DNA of 60,710 bases. Origin: CAVPCY01 sp963702525 (lineage in GTDB: Bacteria; Actinomycetota; Coriobacteriia; Anaerosomatales; PHET01). The notes under the pieces were generated by a model. That model was not told the DNA's origin. It saw nothing but the letters and a program-made list of their open reading frames with translations, and did not search any database. Shown in pieces: positions 1 to 9,608 of this stretch. Where the stretch lies: the NCBI GenBank assembly GCA_963702525.1, contig CAVPCY010000022.1, positions 1 to 60,710 on the forward strand. Direction: 5' to 3'. Position 1 is the first letter of the stretch; each line of letters opens with the position of its first letter. Position numbers and translations under genes: made by a program.

Positions 1-89
1 ACCGAATCGGCGAACGACGCAGGAAAGGGCCTCGCCTCATGGAAGCAAGCGACTACAACGATCCCTTCGAGCGGACCCGAGGAAGCGGC

Positions 90-848
90 ATGCGCGTAGT
101 GCGCCTACTTCTCGAGGGCGACTGCCGCTACGGACTTGCCGACAAATCCACTGTCACCCTCATCAGCGACGAGCCTTTCGCGGCCTGGGAGCCGGAAGGC
201 ATCCTTCCGCTCGCCGAGGCGCACCTGCTGCCGCCCGTCGCTCCCACCAAGATCGTGTGCGTGGGGCTGAACTACCGTCCGCACATCGCCGAGATGGGCC
301 ACGAGTTCCCCACCGAGCCGGTGCTGTTCCTCAAGCCGTCGACGGCCGTCATCGGCCCGGGCGTGCCGATCCCCATTCCCGATGGGGTTGGCAGGGTCGA
401 CTACGAGGCGGAACTCGGTGTGGTCATCGGCAGGCGCACGCACATGGCATCGCGTGACGAGGCCGTTCGCAACGTGCTCGGCTTCACCTGCGCCAACGAC
501 GTGACCGCGCGCGACCTGCAGAAGATCGACGGCCAGTGGTCCCGCGCGAAGGGCTTCGACGGTTTCTGCCCGCTAGGGCCGTGGGTGGCGACCGACGTCG
601 ATCCGGCGAACCTGCTCCTCGAGTGCTGGGTCAACGGCGAGCTGCACCAGCAGGCGCACACCAGCGAGATGCTGTTCGACCCGTACGAGCTTGTGAGCTT
701 CGCGAGCCACGTCATGACGCTCGTGCCCGGGGACATCGTGCTCACCGGCACGCCGGGCGGCATCGGGCCGTTGAAGTGCGGAGATTCGGTCGAGGTCCGC
801 ATCGAAGGTGTGGGGTCGCTCGTGAACCCCGTGTGCACGGCGGCCTGA
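90..848 (+). CDS. Fumarylacetoacetate hydrolase (FAH) family protein, copy 1
   Basis: This is an FAH-fold hydrolase/isomerase of about 252 residues. Enzymes of this family act on C-C bonds of 2-oxo acids or acylpyruvates with a bound divalent metal; the substrate here is unknown. The family core is visible: KIVCVGLNYRPHIAEMG, FLKPSTAVIGPG, the metal-ligand segment DYEAELGVVIGR, and GDIVLTGTPGGIG near the C-terminus. I chose the ATG at 90 because GAGGAAG lies just upstream and MRVVR is the usual N-terminus; an in-frame ATG at 39 would add 17 unconserved residues. A transporter gene follows after 6 nt, so the two are probably co-transcribed. The gene from 189 onward recurs about 1.38 kb downstream. 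Confidence 0.85.
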   Translation: MRVVRLLLEGDCRYGLADKSTVTLISDEPFAAWEPEGILPLAEAHLLPPVAPTKIVCVGLNYRPHIAEMGHEFPTEPVLFLKPSTAVIGPGVPIPIPDGVGRVDYEAELGVVIGRRTHMASRDEAVRNVLGFTCANDVTARDLQKIDGQWSRAKGFDGFCPLGPWVATDVDPANLLLECWVNGELHQQAHTSEMLFDPYELVSFASHVMTLVPGDIVLTGTPGGIGPLKCGDSVEVRIEGVGSLVNPVCTAA

Positions 849-2953
849 CCCACGGTGCTTCTGCGCGACCGCACCATAGCCCGCGTCACTGCGGCGCGCT
901 TCATCGCCCGGCTTGGCGGCGAGGCCGCGTTCTTCATAGGCGTGTGGGGCCTTGCCGCCTACGAGTTCGACGCGAACCCCACCCAGATCGCCATCCTCAT
1001 GGCGGTGCTCGCAGTGACCTCGATGATCGGCGCTGCCATCGCCGGTTCGCTCGTCGACCGGTTCGGCCCCCGAACGGTGCTCGTGGGCGCCCAGTTCTTC
1101 TACGTCCCCGTGGTCCTCGTCACCGCCTTCGTGGGATCGCTGGAGCAGCTGGTGGGGATGTGCGCGCTGCTCGGGCTTGCCACCGCGCCGATCATGACCG
1201 CATCGGGCTCGTTCGCGCCTTATCTCACGAGCGATCCCGAGCGCATCGAGAAGGTCAACGCGCTGTTCGAGGGCGCCGGCGCGCTCTCGTTCGTGCTGGG
1301 ACCCGCGCTGGGCGCGCTGGTCGCCTCGGCCTTCTCGATCCCGGCGGTGTTCTTCGTCGACGCGGCGCTGACCACCATAGGCGCGGTGCTCGTGCTGCCG
1401 GTGAGCACGCCGCCCGTGGGCGGTGGTGAAACACGTCATCCGCTCAAGGAGATCGCCGAGGGGCTGCGCGTGACGTACCGGATTCGGAGCGTGCGCTACT
1501 ACGTGCTCATGGGCACGCTCATGTGGTTCTCCTTCGGTGCGTTCGGCGCGCTGGAGCCGCTGTTCTACCGTGAGCCGGAAGGCATCCTTCCGCTCGCCGA
1601 GGCGCACCTGTTGCCGCCAGTCGCTCCCACCAAGATCGTGTGCGTGGGGCTGAACTACCGGCCGCACATCGCCGAGATGGGCCACGAGTTCCCCACCGAG
1701 CCGGTGCTGTTCCTCAAGCCGTCGACGGCGGTGATCGGCCCGGGTGCGCCGATCCCCATCCCTGAGGGCGTGGGGCGGGTCGACTACGAGGCGGAGCTTG
1801 GCGTGGTCATCGGCAGGCGTACGCACATGGCGTCGCGCGACGAGGCGATCGCAAACGTGCTCGGCTTCACCTGCGCCAACGACGTCACCGCGCGCGACTT
1901 GCAGAAGATCGACGGCCAGTGGTCGCGCGCGAAGGGCTTCGACGGCTTCTGCCCGCTGGGCCCGTGGGTGACCACCGACGTCGACCCGGCCGACCTGCTG
2001 CTCGAGTGCTGGGTGAACGGCGAGCTGCACCAGCAGGCGCACACCAGCGAGATGCTCTTCGACCCCTACGAGCTGGTGAGCTTCGCGAGCCACGTCATGA
2101 CGCTCGTGCCCGGCGACATCGTGCTCACCGGCACGCCGGGCGGTATCGGGCCGTTGAAGTGCGGAGACTCGGTCGAGGTCCGCATCGAGGGCGTGGGATC
2201 GCTCGTGAACCCCGTGTGCACGGCGGCCTGACGCAGAGTGCTTCTGCGCGACCGAACCATAGCCCGCGTCACTGCGGCGCGCTTCATCGCCCGGCTGGGC
2301 GGCGAGGCCGCGTTCTTCATCGGCGTGTGGGGGCTTGCCGCCTACGAGTTCGACGCGAACCCCACGCAGATCGCCATCCTGATGGCGGTGCTCGCGGTGA
2401 CCTCGATGATCGGCGCGGCCGTCGCCGGCTCGCTCGTCGATCGGTTCGGCCCGCGGACCGTGCTCGTGGCCGCCCAGTTCTTCTACGTGCCGGTGGTACT
2501 CGCCACCGCGTTCGTGGAATCGCTGGAGCAGCTGGTGGGCATGTGCGCTCTGCTCGGGCTTGCCACCGCGCCGATCATGACGGCGTCGGGCTCGTTCGCG
2601 CCCTATCTCACCAGCGATCCCGAGCGCATCGAGAAGGTCAACGCGCTGTTCGAAGGTGCCGGGCGCTCTCGTTCGTGATGGGACCCGCTCTGGGCGCGCT
2701 CGTCGCCTCGGCCTTCTCGATCCCGGCGGTGTTCTTCGTCGACGCCGCGCTGACCACCATCGGCGCGCTGCTGGTGCTGCCGGTGAGCACGCCGCCCGTG
2801 GGCGGTGGTGAGGCGCGTCACCCGCTCAAGGAGATCGCCGAGGGGCTGCGCGTGACGTACCGGCTTCGCAGCGTGCGCTACTACGTGCTCATGGGCACGC
2901 TCATGTGGTTCTCGTTCGGCGCGTTCGGCGCGCTCGAGCCGCTGTTCTTCCGC
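189..2953 (+). repeat. Diverged tandem duplication, unit about 1383 bp (189-1571 and 1572-2953)
   Basis: The segment starting GAGCCGGAAGGCATCC at 189 starts again at 1572, an offset of 1383 bp. Each unit carries most of the FAH gene plus the first ~239 codons of the MFS gene. By spot comparison the copies are roughly 90-97 percent identical, with differences concentrated at third codon positions, so they are diverged homologues rather than a duplicated read. Copy 2 lacks one base near 2663 (GCCGGGCGCTC against GCCGGCGCGCTC), which breaks its MFS frame. Confidence 0.85.
855..2231 (+). CDS. In-frame chimera: MFS transporter N-terminal half fused to second FAH-family copy
   Basis: Translation from the GTG at 855 begins as a major facilitator transporter (LLRDRTIARVTAARFIARLG, several hydrophobic segments, motif-A-like SLVDRFGPRTVLV). 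About residue 239, just after GALEPLFYR, it switches without a stop to EPEGILPLAEAHLLPP, the interior of the FAH protein, and then runs to the normal FAH C-terminus. The switch is the junction of a tandem duplication at about 1571/1572. The transporter half keeps roughly six transmembrane segments and the FAH half lacks only its first ~33 residues. Whether this makes a functional protein is doubtful; it may be a natural unequal-crossover product or an assembly join of two strain haplotypes. Confidence 0.75.
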   Translation: MLLRDRTIARVTAARFIARLGGEAAFFIGVWGLAAYEFDANPTQIAILMAVLAVTSMIGAAIAGSLVDRFGPRTVLVGAQFFYVPVVLVTAFVGSLEQLVGMCALLGLATAPIMTASGSFAPYLTSDPERIEKVNALFEGAGALSFVLGPALGALVASAFSIPAVFFVDAALTTIGAVLVLPVSTPPVGGGETRHPLKEIAEGLRVTYRIRSVRYYVLMGTLMWFSFGAFGALEPLFYREPEGILPLAEAHLLPPVAPTKIVCVGLNYRPHIAEMGHEFPTEPVLFLKPSTAVIGPGAPIPIPEGVGRVDYEAELGVVIGRRTHMASRDEAIANVLGFTCANDVTARDLQKIDGQWSRAKGFDGFCPLGPWVTTDVDPADLLLECWVNGELHQQAHTSEMLFDPYELVSFASHVMTLVPGDIVLTGTPGGIGPLKCGDSVEVRIEGVGSLVNPVCTAA

Positions 2954-3487
2954 GACGTCGTGGAGACGGGCGTGGAGACCATCGGCTACATGAACTCGCT
3001 GTTCGGCGCCGGTATCGCGGCCGGGGCGTGGGCGCTCACCCGTCTGCCGAGCAAGGCGACGAGCGCTCGGGGACTCGCCGTGGGCGTCGCGATGATGGGC
3101 GTGTGCGCCGCGATCTACGTCGGGACCACCAGCCTGTGGGTGATCGGGGCCGGTGCGCTGGTGTGGGGTGCGGTGATCGGGGCGGCCGAACCGCTGCTGC
3201 GCACGCTCATGCAGATCGACGCGCCCGAAGAGTACGTGGGCCGGGTCATGGGGACCGCGCAGGTCCACCGAAGCGCCGGCGAGATCGTGCCGCTCGCGCT
3301 CGCCCCGGGTCTCGCGGCGGCGTTCGGCGTGCAGACCGTGATGATCGCGGGTGCGGTGCTGGCTGCGGTGATCTCGCTCGCGACGCTGCCTCACGCGGCA
3401 TCCATCGACCGCGCGGGGCGTCAGTCTCGGCAGGTCCGTCTCGACGAGGCGTTCGCGACCGACGACCCGATCAGCCCGCTCACGTAG
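2238..3487 (+). CDS. Major facilitator superfamily transporter, copy 2 (one frameshift)
   Basis: This is a full-length MFS permease of about 416 residues if one missing base near 2663 is restored. It starts at a GTG (LLRDRTIARVTAARF) and reads to about residue 142, then continues in the next frame as ALSFVMGPALGALVASAFSI and runs to SPLT. Hydrophobic segments are spread over the whole length; the second half (GYMNSLFGAGIAAGAWAL, VWGAVIGAAEPLLRTLM) exists only in this copy. It looks like the macrolide-efflux/enterobactin-exporter type of MFS drug exporter, but the substrate cannot be told. Copy 1 shows the unshifted sequence at the same place, which supports a base-calling error. Confidence 0.8.
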
Positions 3488-3608
3488 GCGCCTCGGCGCC
3501 CGCTGCAGGCTCCCGCCGCGGCCACGAGCCCGCCGCCCGCCGCGCCCCCCGAACAACCCCTTCCGCTTGTCACGCGCGAACAGCCGTTCGGCTATCCACA
3601 GGCACAGC

Positions 3609-3642
3609 ATGTCGCCCCTGCGTGCTATCTTGGGTGCGACAT
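3609..3642. promoter_or_regulatory. Inverted repeat ATGTCGC...GCGACAT around a possible -10 upstream of the YerC-like gene
   Basis: ATGTCGC (3609-3615) and GCGACAT (3636-3642) are exact reverse complements 20 nt apart and flank TATCTT (3626-3631), a possible -10. This could be a promoter with an autoregulatory site for the downstream TrpR-type regulator. No good -35 is visible, so the call is tentative. Confidence 0.35.
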
Positions 3643-3681
3643 CTTGTGGTTTGTGAGCCTTTCCAGGGGGAGCCGTCCCGT

Positions 3682-3987
3682 ATGCCCGAAGACCGCCTTC
3701 GCACGCGCGAGGTGGAGGAGTTGCTCCGTGCGCTTCTCACCCTCGAGACCGCCGATGACGCGTACGCGCTGCTGCTCGACCTGTGCACCGTGCGCGAGAT
3801 CAAGGAGATGGCGCAGCGTCTCGAGGTCGCCAAGATGCTCTCGGCAGGCGAGCACTACACGGCCATCCAGGAGGCGACCGGCGCCTCGGCCACCACGATC
3901 TCTCGGGTGAGCAAGGCGCTCAACTACGGCGCCGACGGCTACAAGCGCGTCTTGGAGCGCCTCGACAGCGCCGGCGCGGGTCAGTAG
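3682..3987 (+). CDS. YerC/YecD family TrpR-like DNA-binding regulator
   Basis: This 101-residue protein belongs to the TrpR-related YerC family. The order is an N-terminal helix bundle (REVEELLRALLTLETADDAYALLL), then LCTVREIKEMAQRLEVAKML, then a helix-turn-helix reading YTAIQEATGASATTISRVSKAL, followed by the family's typical NYGADGY end. The start is supported by AGGGGGA upstream. It lies 11 nt before dnaE. Family members are thought to be amino-acid-responsive repressors; comparative-genomic work has linked TrpR-family proteins of this type in Firmicutes to histidine genes (recalled, not checked). Here the nearest candidate target is the perfect palindrome on the his promoter at 7533-7560. 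The trp operon has its own T-box, so tryptophan control by this protein is less likely. Confidence 0.85.
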   Translation: MPEDRLRTREVEELLRALLTLETADDAYALLLDLCTVREIKEMAQRLEVAKMLSAGEHYTAIQEATGASATTISRVSKALNYGADGYKRVLERLDSAGAGQ

Positions 3988-3998
3988 GCGCGCAGCAG

Positions 3999-6900
3999 AT
4001 GTCCTTCGTCCACCTGCACACCCATACCGAGTACTCCCTGCTCGACGGCGCGGCGCGCGTCAAAGAGCTCGTCAGCCGCGCCAAAGAGTACGACATGCCC
4101 GCGCTGGCCATCACCGACCACGGCTACATGTACGGCGCCGTCGACTTCTACCGCGCGGCCACCAAAGCCGGCATCAAGCCGGTCATCGGCTGCGAGGTCT
4201 ACTTCGTGCCGCACAGCCGCCTGAACCGCGACCGCAAGCCCGACCTCTACCACCTGCTGCTGCTCGCCAAGGACAACACCGGCTACCAGAACCTCATGGC
4301 GCTCGTGAGCGAGGCGGCCGTGAGCGGCTTCTACTACAAGCCGCAGGTCGACCTCGAGACGCTCGAGCGCTACTCGGAAGGGCTCATCGGCACCTCGGCG
4401 TGCATGAGCGGCATCGTGAGCAAGTCCATCGAGCTCGGCCAGCCCGAAGAGGCGCGCCGCTGGGCCGAGGAGTACGCGCGCATCTTCGCTCCGGGCGACT
4501 TCTACCTCGAGATCCAGAACCAGAACATCGTCGCCGACAACGGCGTGTCGCAGCCGCAGATCAACGCCGCGATCGCGCAGATGGGCTCGGAGCTGGGGCT
4601 GCCGCTCGTGGCCACCAACGACATCCACTACCTCTCGCGCGACGACGCGAAGATGCAAGACCTGCTGCTGTGCATCAACACCAACTCCACCGTCGACCAG
4701 CCCGGCCGCATGAAGTTCTCCTGCGACGAGTTCTACCTCAAGAGCGCCGAGGAGATGGCCGAGGCGCTGGGCGACTACCCCGAGGCGATGGCCAACACGC
4801 TCGCCATCGCCGAGAAGTGCAACGTCGAGATGGAGTTCGGCAAGATCATCCTGCCGGCGTTCGAGGTCCCCGAGGAGCACACCACCGAGAGCTACCTGCG
4901 CGCGAAGTGCATCGAGGGGCTCAAGGTCCGCTACGGCGATCCCGTGCCGGTAGAAGTCCTCGAGCGGCTCGACTACGAGCTCTCGGTCGTCGCCCCCAAG
5001 GGCATCGCCGCGTACTTCCTCATCGTGGCCGACTTCACGCAGTGGGCGAAGGACAACGGCGTGCGGGTGGGTCCCGGCCGAGGCAGCGCCGCGGGCTCGA
5101 TCATCGCGTACTCGCTGGGCATCACCAGTCTCGACCCCATCAAGGAGGGGCTGCTCTTCGAGCGGTTCCTGAACCCCGAGCGCACCGAGATGCCCGATAT
5201 CGACATGGACTTCGACGACGACGGGCGCGGCAAGGTCATCGACTACGTCCGCGACAAGTACGGCGCCGACAAGGTCGCCCAGATCATCACGTTCAACAAG
5301 ATGAAGGCGCGAGCGGCCATCCGTGACGCCGGTCGCGTGATGGGCTACCCGTACGGGGTGCCCGACAAGATCTCGAAGATGATCCTCGAGGAGCTCGGAG
5401 CGACGATCGACGGCTCGCTCGTGGCCAACAACGAGTTCATGGCCGACTACAACACCAACCCGGACACCAAGCGCATCGTGGATGCCGCCCGCTCGCTCGA
5501 AGACATCACGCGTGGTGAGGGCGTGCACGCGGCGGGCGTGGTGATCTGCCGAGACCCGCTGCACTACTACGTGCCGGTCAAGTACGACACCAAGGGCGGC
5601 GCGGTCATCACCCAGTACGACGGTCCCACCGTCGCCGACATGGGCCTGCTCAAGATGGACTTCCTGGGCCTGCGCACCTTGAGCGTCATCGCCGACGCCG
5701 TGAAGAACGTCGAGCGAAACCACGGCGTCGAGCTCGTGCCCGAGGACTTCCCGCTCGACGACGCGAAGACCTTCGCGCTGCTCCAGCGCGGCGACACCGC
5801 GGGCGTGTTCCAGGTCGAGTCGGCCGGCATGCGCCAGCTGCTCAAGCGGATGAAGCCCGAGACGTTCGGCGACATCGTCGCGATCCTGGCGCTCTACCGG
5901 CCGGGCCCGCTGAAGTCCGGCATGGTCGACGACTTCGTCGACCGCAAGCGCGGAAAGCGCGCCGTGACCTACTACGACGACCGCCTCAAGCCCATCCTCG
6001 AAGAGACCTACGGCGCGATCGTCTACCAAGAACAGGTCATGCGCATCTCGATGGAGATGTCGGGCTTCTCGGCGGCCAAGGCCGACAAGCTGCGCAAGGC
6101 GATGGGCAAGAAGCAGCTCGACGTGCTCTCGGCGCTCGAGACCGACTGGGTCGAGGGCGCGGCGAACAACGGCTACGACGCGGCGCTGGCCAAGCGCATG
6201 TGGGCCGACATCCTGCCCTTCGCCGAGTACGCCTTCAACAAGAGCCACTCGGCGGCCTACGGGATGCTCACGATGCAGACCGCGTATCTCAAGGCGCACT
6301 ACCCGCTCGAGTACATGGCGGCGGTGCTCACGAGCTACACGGGCAAGACCGACGACATCGTCAAGTACGTGGGCGAGTGCAACCGCGCGGGCATGCGCGT
6401 GCTGCCGCCCGACGTCAACACGTCGGGCCGCGACTTCACGGCGGTGACCGGCCAGGGCATCCGCTTCGGGCTGGCCGGCATCCGCGGAGTGGGCGAGGGT
6501 GTGGTCCAGCCGATCGTCGAGGCGCGCGAAGCGGGCGACCCGTTCACGTCGCTGCACGACTTCCTCAACCGGGTCGAGCTGCGCCTGCTCAACAAGAAGA
6601 CGCTCGAGTCGCTGATCAAGGCCGGCGCCTTCGACTCCACGGGCTACCCGCGCAAGCAGCTCATGGGCCTGCTCGAGAGCGGGGCGGTCCTCGAGGCGGC
6701 GGTCAAGCGCCAGAAGGATCGCGACAACGGTCAGATCTCGATGTTCGACACGCTCGACGCCGAGGACAACGGCTTCGCAGACGAGGTCCCGCCGCCCGAC
6801 GGCGACGAGTGGGAGAAGCGGATGAGGCTCGCGTTCGAGAAGGAGATGCTGGGCATCTTCGTCTCGGACCACCCGCTCAAGGAGATCGAGGAAGCGGTGC

Positions 6901-7449
6901 GAGCCGCGGCGGACTGCTCGCTTGGCGACGAGCTCGCGGTCGGGACGGTGTGCTGGTTCGCCGGGATGCTGTCCTCGGTCACGCTCAAGCCCACCAAGAA
7001 GGGCCCGATGATGGCGATCGTGGCCCTCGAGGACCTCGACGGCTCCATCGAGGCGGTGCTGTTCCCGCAGACGCTCGAGAAGTGCCGGTCGCTCATCATC
7101 GAAGACGCGGTGCTTGCGCGTGAAGGGCAGGGTCGAGGAGGACGACAAGGGCCGCAAGCTCATCGTCACCGAGATCGAGCCGTTCGACGGTACCGAGTTC
7201 GCGAAGCCGCCTCGCCGGATCGTGGTGCGCACGGACTCGGGTGCGCTCGTCAACGGACGCGCCGACTCGCTCAAGCGGATCCTCACGCATTTCCCGGGCC
7301 GAGACATCGTCGAGCTGCACGTCTGGGACGCCGAGAACCGCAAGACCATCGTGTGCACGATGCCCGAGCGGGTGAACTCCGACGCGGGCGGCCTGCACGC
7401 CGAGCTGATGGAGCTGTTCGGCGGAGACGCGGTCGAGACGGCGGCGTAG
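3999..7449 (+). CDS. dnaE: DNA polymerase III subunit alpha (one frameshift)
   Basis: This is the replicative polymerase catalytic subunit, about 1150 residues, normal for DnaE1. An N-terminal PHP domain opens with FVHLHTHTEYSLLDGAARV and contains AITDHGYMYG. The polymerase core has VGPGRGSAAGS and the catalytic aspartates in PDIDMDFDDDGR (Asp400 and Asp402). The fingers and helix-hairpin-helix region follow, then an OB-fold beginning VGTVCWFAGMLSSV. The reading frame breaks at 7114-7115, where GTGCTTGCGCG appears to carry one T too many. The C-terminus (RVKGRVEEDDKGRKLIVTEI onward) is in the next frame and stops at 7449. No intein is present. It follows the YerC-like gene closely and is probably co-transcribed with it. 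Confidence 0.95.
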
Positions 7450-7529
7450 GGGAGGCCGCGCCGCGAGCGCTCCCCGGGCACCGGTTGGGGAGACGCCGGC
7501 AACGCCTCGAGGGAATATCGGGAGATCGC

Positions 7530-7560
7530 TTGCACTCTATCACTCTACCGTGATAGAGTG
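7530..7560 (+). promoter_or_regulatory. his operon promoter covered by a perfect 11-bp palindrome
   Basis: CACTCTATCAC (7533-7543) and GTGATAGAGTG (7550-7560) are perfect reverse complements separated by 6 nt. The palindrome sits on a plausible promoter: TTGCAC (7530-7535) as -35 and TAGAGT (7554-7559) as -10 with an 18-nt spacer. It is the only AT-rich patch between dnaE and hisZ. A dimeric repressor bound here would block RNA polymerase. The YerC-like protein at 3682 is the obvious candidate, by inference only. Confidence 0.7.
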
Positions 7561-7634
7561 CCCTCCGGCGGGCATGTCCTGACAGCACGCCATGCCTGAG
7601 AAGCCGGTTTTCGAGCTTGGGGAGTCCGTAGAGC

Positions 7635-8896
7635 ATGCGTCCTGTCACGCCACGAGGATTCAGAGACGTGCTGCCGGCCGAGGCGGGCGAGCGCGAGGCG
7701 TTGGAGCGCTCGCTTGGCGAGGTGTTCTCGGCGTGGGGCTATGGGCTTGGTGGAGACACCGGTGGTCGAGCGGCTCGACGCTTTGGAGGCCGCAGCCGGT
7801 TCGTTGGAGGGCACGGCGTTTCGGCTGGTCGACTTGGATGGCCGGCTGCTGGCGCTTCGGCCCGACGTCACGGTGCCCATTGCGCGCCTGGTCGCGTCAC
7901 GGCTCGCCGGACAGCCCGGCCCGTTCCGGCTGCGCTACTCGGCGGACGTCTTCCGCGAGCACGAGTCGCTTCGCGGCCAGTCTCGGCAGTTCACGCAGGT
8001 GGGTGTGGAGCTGGTGGGCGCTGCCGGACCTGCGGCAGACGCCGAGGTGGTCGCGCTGCTCGTCGAGGCGCTGCGGGCGAGCGGGCTTGCCGGCTTCAGC
8101 GTGGCGATAGGCACCGTCGCGGTCCTGCAAGGGATCGTCGACGCTGCGGGCGCCTCGGCTGCATGGGGCCGTGAGGTTCTCTCGGCCGCGCACGACCGCA
8201 ACCTGGTCGAGCTCGACAGGCTCGCGTCCGCGCCCGGCGTGTCGACCGACGCCGCACGTGCCTTGCGCGCGGTGCCGCGGATCCGGGGCGGCCGGGAAGC
8301 GATCGCTGCCTGCCGCGAGGCCGCGGCCGGGTGCGGCTGCGAGGCGGCACTCGACGACCTCGAGGCCACACTCGCGCTGCTTGAGGCCGCGGGCGTGGCA
8401 GACAGCGTGACCGTCGACTTCTCGGTCATGCGCTCGTTCGACTACTACACCGGGCTCGTCGTCGAGGCGTACGTGCCAGGGCTCGGCGTGTCGCTGGGCG
8501 GCGGGGGGCGCTACGACGGCGTGCTCGCAGCCTTCGACGCGCCGATGCCTGCGGCGGGCTTCGCGCTGGGCCTCGAGCGGCTGTCGATCGCGCTCGTCGA
8601 GCAGGGCGCTCAGCCCGCGACACGCGGGCTCGACGCGGTGCTCGGCGGAGCGCCGGCCGACGCTCTCGCAGCGGCCGCGCGGCTGCGGGCTGCAGGCTGG
8701 CGAGTGGCGCTGTCGGCGCGCAGCGGGCTCGAGCTCGTGCGCGAGGCCGATCGCCTCGGATGCGGTCGAAGCGCTGGTCGCGCGAGGCGAGCGCATCGTG
8801 CGGCTCGACCGGGTCGGGGAGGCAGCCGAGCCACTGTCCGAGCCGCTGCCCTACGCGCCGACGACCTCGTGGGCCGAGGGCGGTGAATCGCTGTGA
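7635..8896 (+). CDS. hisZ: ATP phosphoribosyltransferase regulatory subunit HisZ (two frameshifts)
   Basis: This is a HisRS-like paralogue that activates the short form of HisG in the first step of histidine synthesis. The start MRPVTPRGFRDVLPAEA and class II synthetase-like segments (RPDVTVPIARLVASRL, FREHESLRGQSRQFTQVGVELVG, YYTGLVVEAYVPGLG, LGGGGRYDGVL) are clear. The frame slips near 7747 (one T too many) and again near 8752, after which the end reads DAVEALVARGERIVRLDRVG. The corrected frame stops with TGA at 8894-8896, overlapping the hisG GTG. HisZ rather than true HisRS is favoured because the adjacent HisG is short and the gene heads the his operon. Confidence 0.85.
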
Positions 8897-9603
8897 TCGC
8901 GTATCGTGGCTCCTCGGCGGACAGGCCCTTGCGAATCGCCATCCCCAAGGGCGCGCTCTTCGCAGGCTCTCTGGACGCGCTTCGCGCGGCGGGACTCGAG
9001 GTAGGCGCGCTCGCGGACCCGGGACGGCAGCTCATCGTGCGTACGCCGGAGGTGGAGTACATCATCGGCAAGCCCACCGACATCCCGGTCTACGTCGCGT
9101 ACGGCGCGGCCGACTGCGGTATCGGCGGCAAGGACGTGCTCGTCGAAGCCGGTCTCGACCTGGTCGAGCTTGTGGACCTGGAGTTCGGCGCGTGCCGTTT
9201 CGTGGTGGCCGAGAGCGAGAATGCGACGGCTGCGGTGTCCGAACGGGCGCGCCATCTGGGCGTGGTTCGCGTCGCGACCAAGTACCCGAACATCACGCAG
9301 TCGCACTTCGATGCTCGCGGGATCCAGGTCGAGCTGGTCAAGCTCAACGGCAACATCGAGCTCGCGCCGCTCATCGGCATCGCCGACTACATCGTCGACA
9401 TCACCGCGACCGGCACGACGCTTCGCGAGAACCGGCTGCGCATCGTCGAGGAGGTCATGGACTCGTCCGCGCGCTTCGTCGGCAACCCTGCGGCCGTGCG
9501 GACCGATCCACGCGTGATCGAGCTGGCGAACGCTTTGTCGGTACTCTCGGTAGAATCGAACACGGCGGGCGACGCGCCCGCACCTGCGATGGAAAGCGAG
9601 TGA
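8893..9603 (+). CDS. hisG: ATP phosphoribosyltransferase, short form
   Basis: This enzyme catalyses the committed step of histidine synthesis, joining ATP and PRPP. The 236-residue length marks it as the HisG(S) type, which lacks the C-terminal regulatory domain and needs HisZ. Visible family motifs are LRIAIPKGALFAGSLDAL, GKPTDIPVYVAYGAADCGIGG, RVATKYPNIT and the PRPP-binding IVDITATGTTLRENRL. The GTG start overlaps the hisZ stop (GTGA), so the pair is translationally coupled. The frame is intact. Confidence 0.95.
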   Translation: MIAYRGSSADRPLRIAIPKGALFAGSLDALRAAGLEVGALADPGRQLIVRTPEVEYIIGKPTDIPVYVAYGAADCGIGGKDVLVEAGLDLVELVDLEFGACRFVVAESENATAAVSERARHLGVVRVATKYPNITQSHFDARGIQVELVKLNGNIELAPLIGIADYIVDITATGTTLRENRLRIVEEVMDSSARFVGNPAAVRTDPRVIELANALSVLSVESNTAGDAPAPAMESE

Positions 9604-9608
9604 GAAGC

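Noticed and set aside
573..2093. A 506-codon minus-strand open frame over the duplicated region
   Set aside because: Antisense shadow of the FAH and MFS genes. It repeats internally only because the genes beneath it are duplicated.
3981..7535. A 1184-codon open frame on the minus strand
   Set aside because: It is the antisense shadow of dnaE in GC-rich sequence. It has no recognisable domains and is dominated by Arg, Val, Glu, Leu and His.
7635..8896. Histidyl-tRNA synthetase (hisS) as the identity of the first his gene
   Set aside because: The position before a short HisG, the length and the operon context fit HisZ better. The C-terminal anticodon-binding domain of HisRS is not evident.
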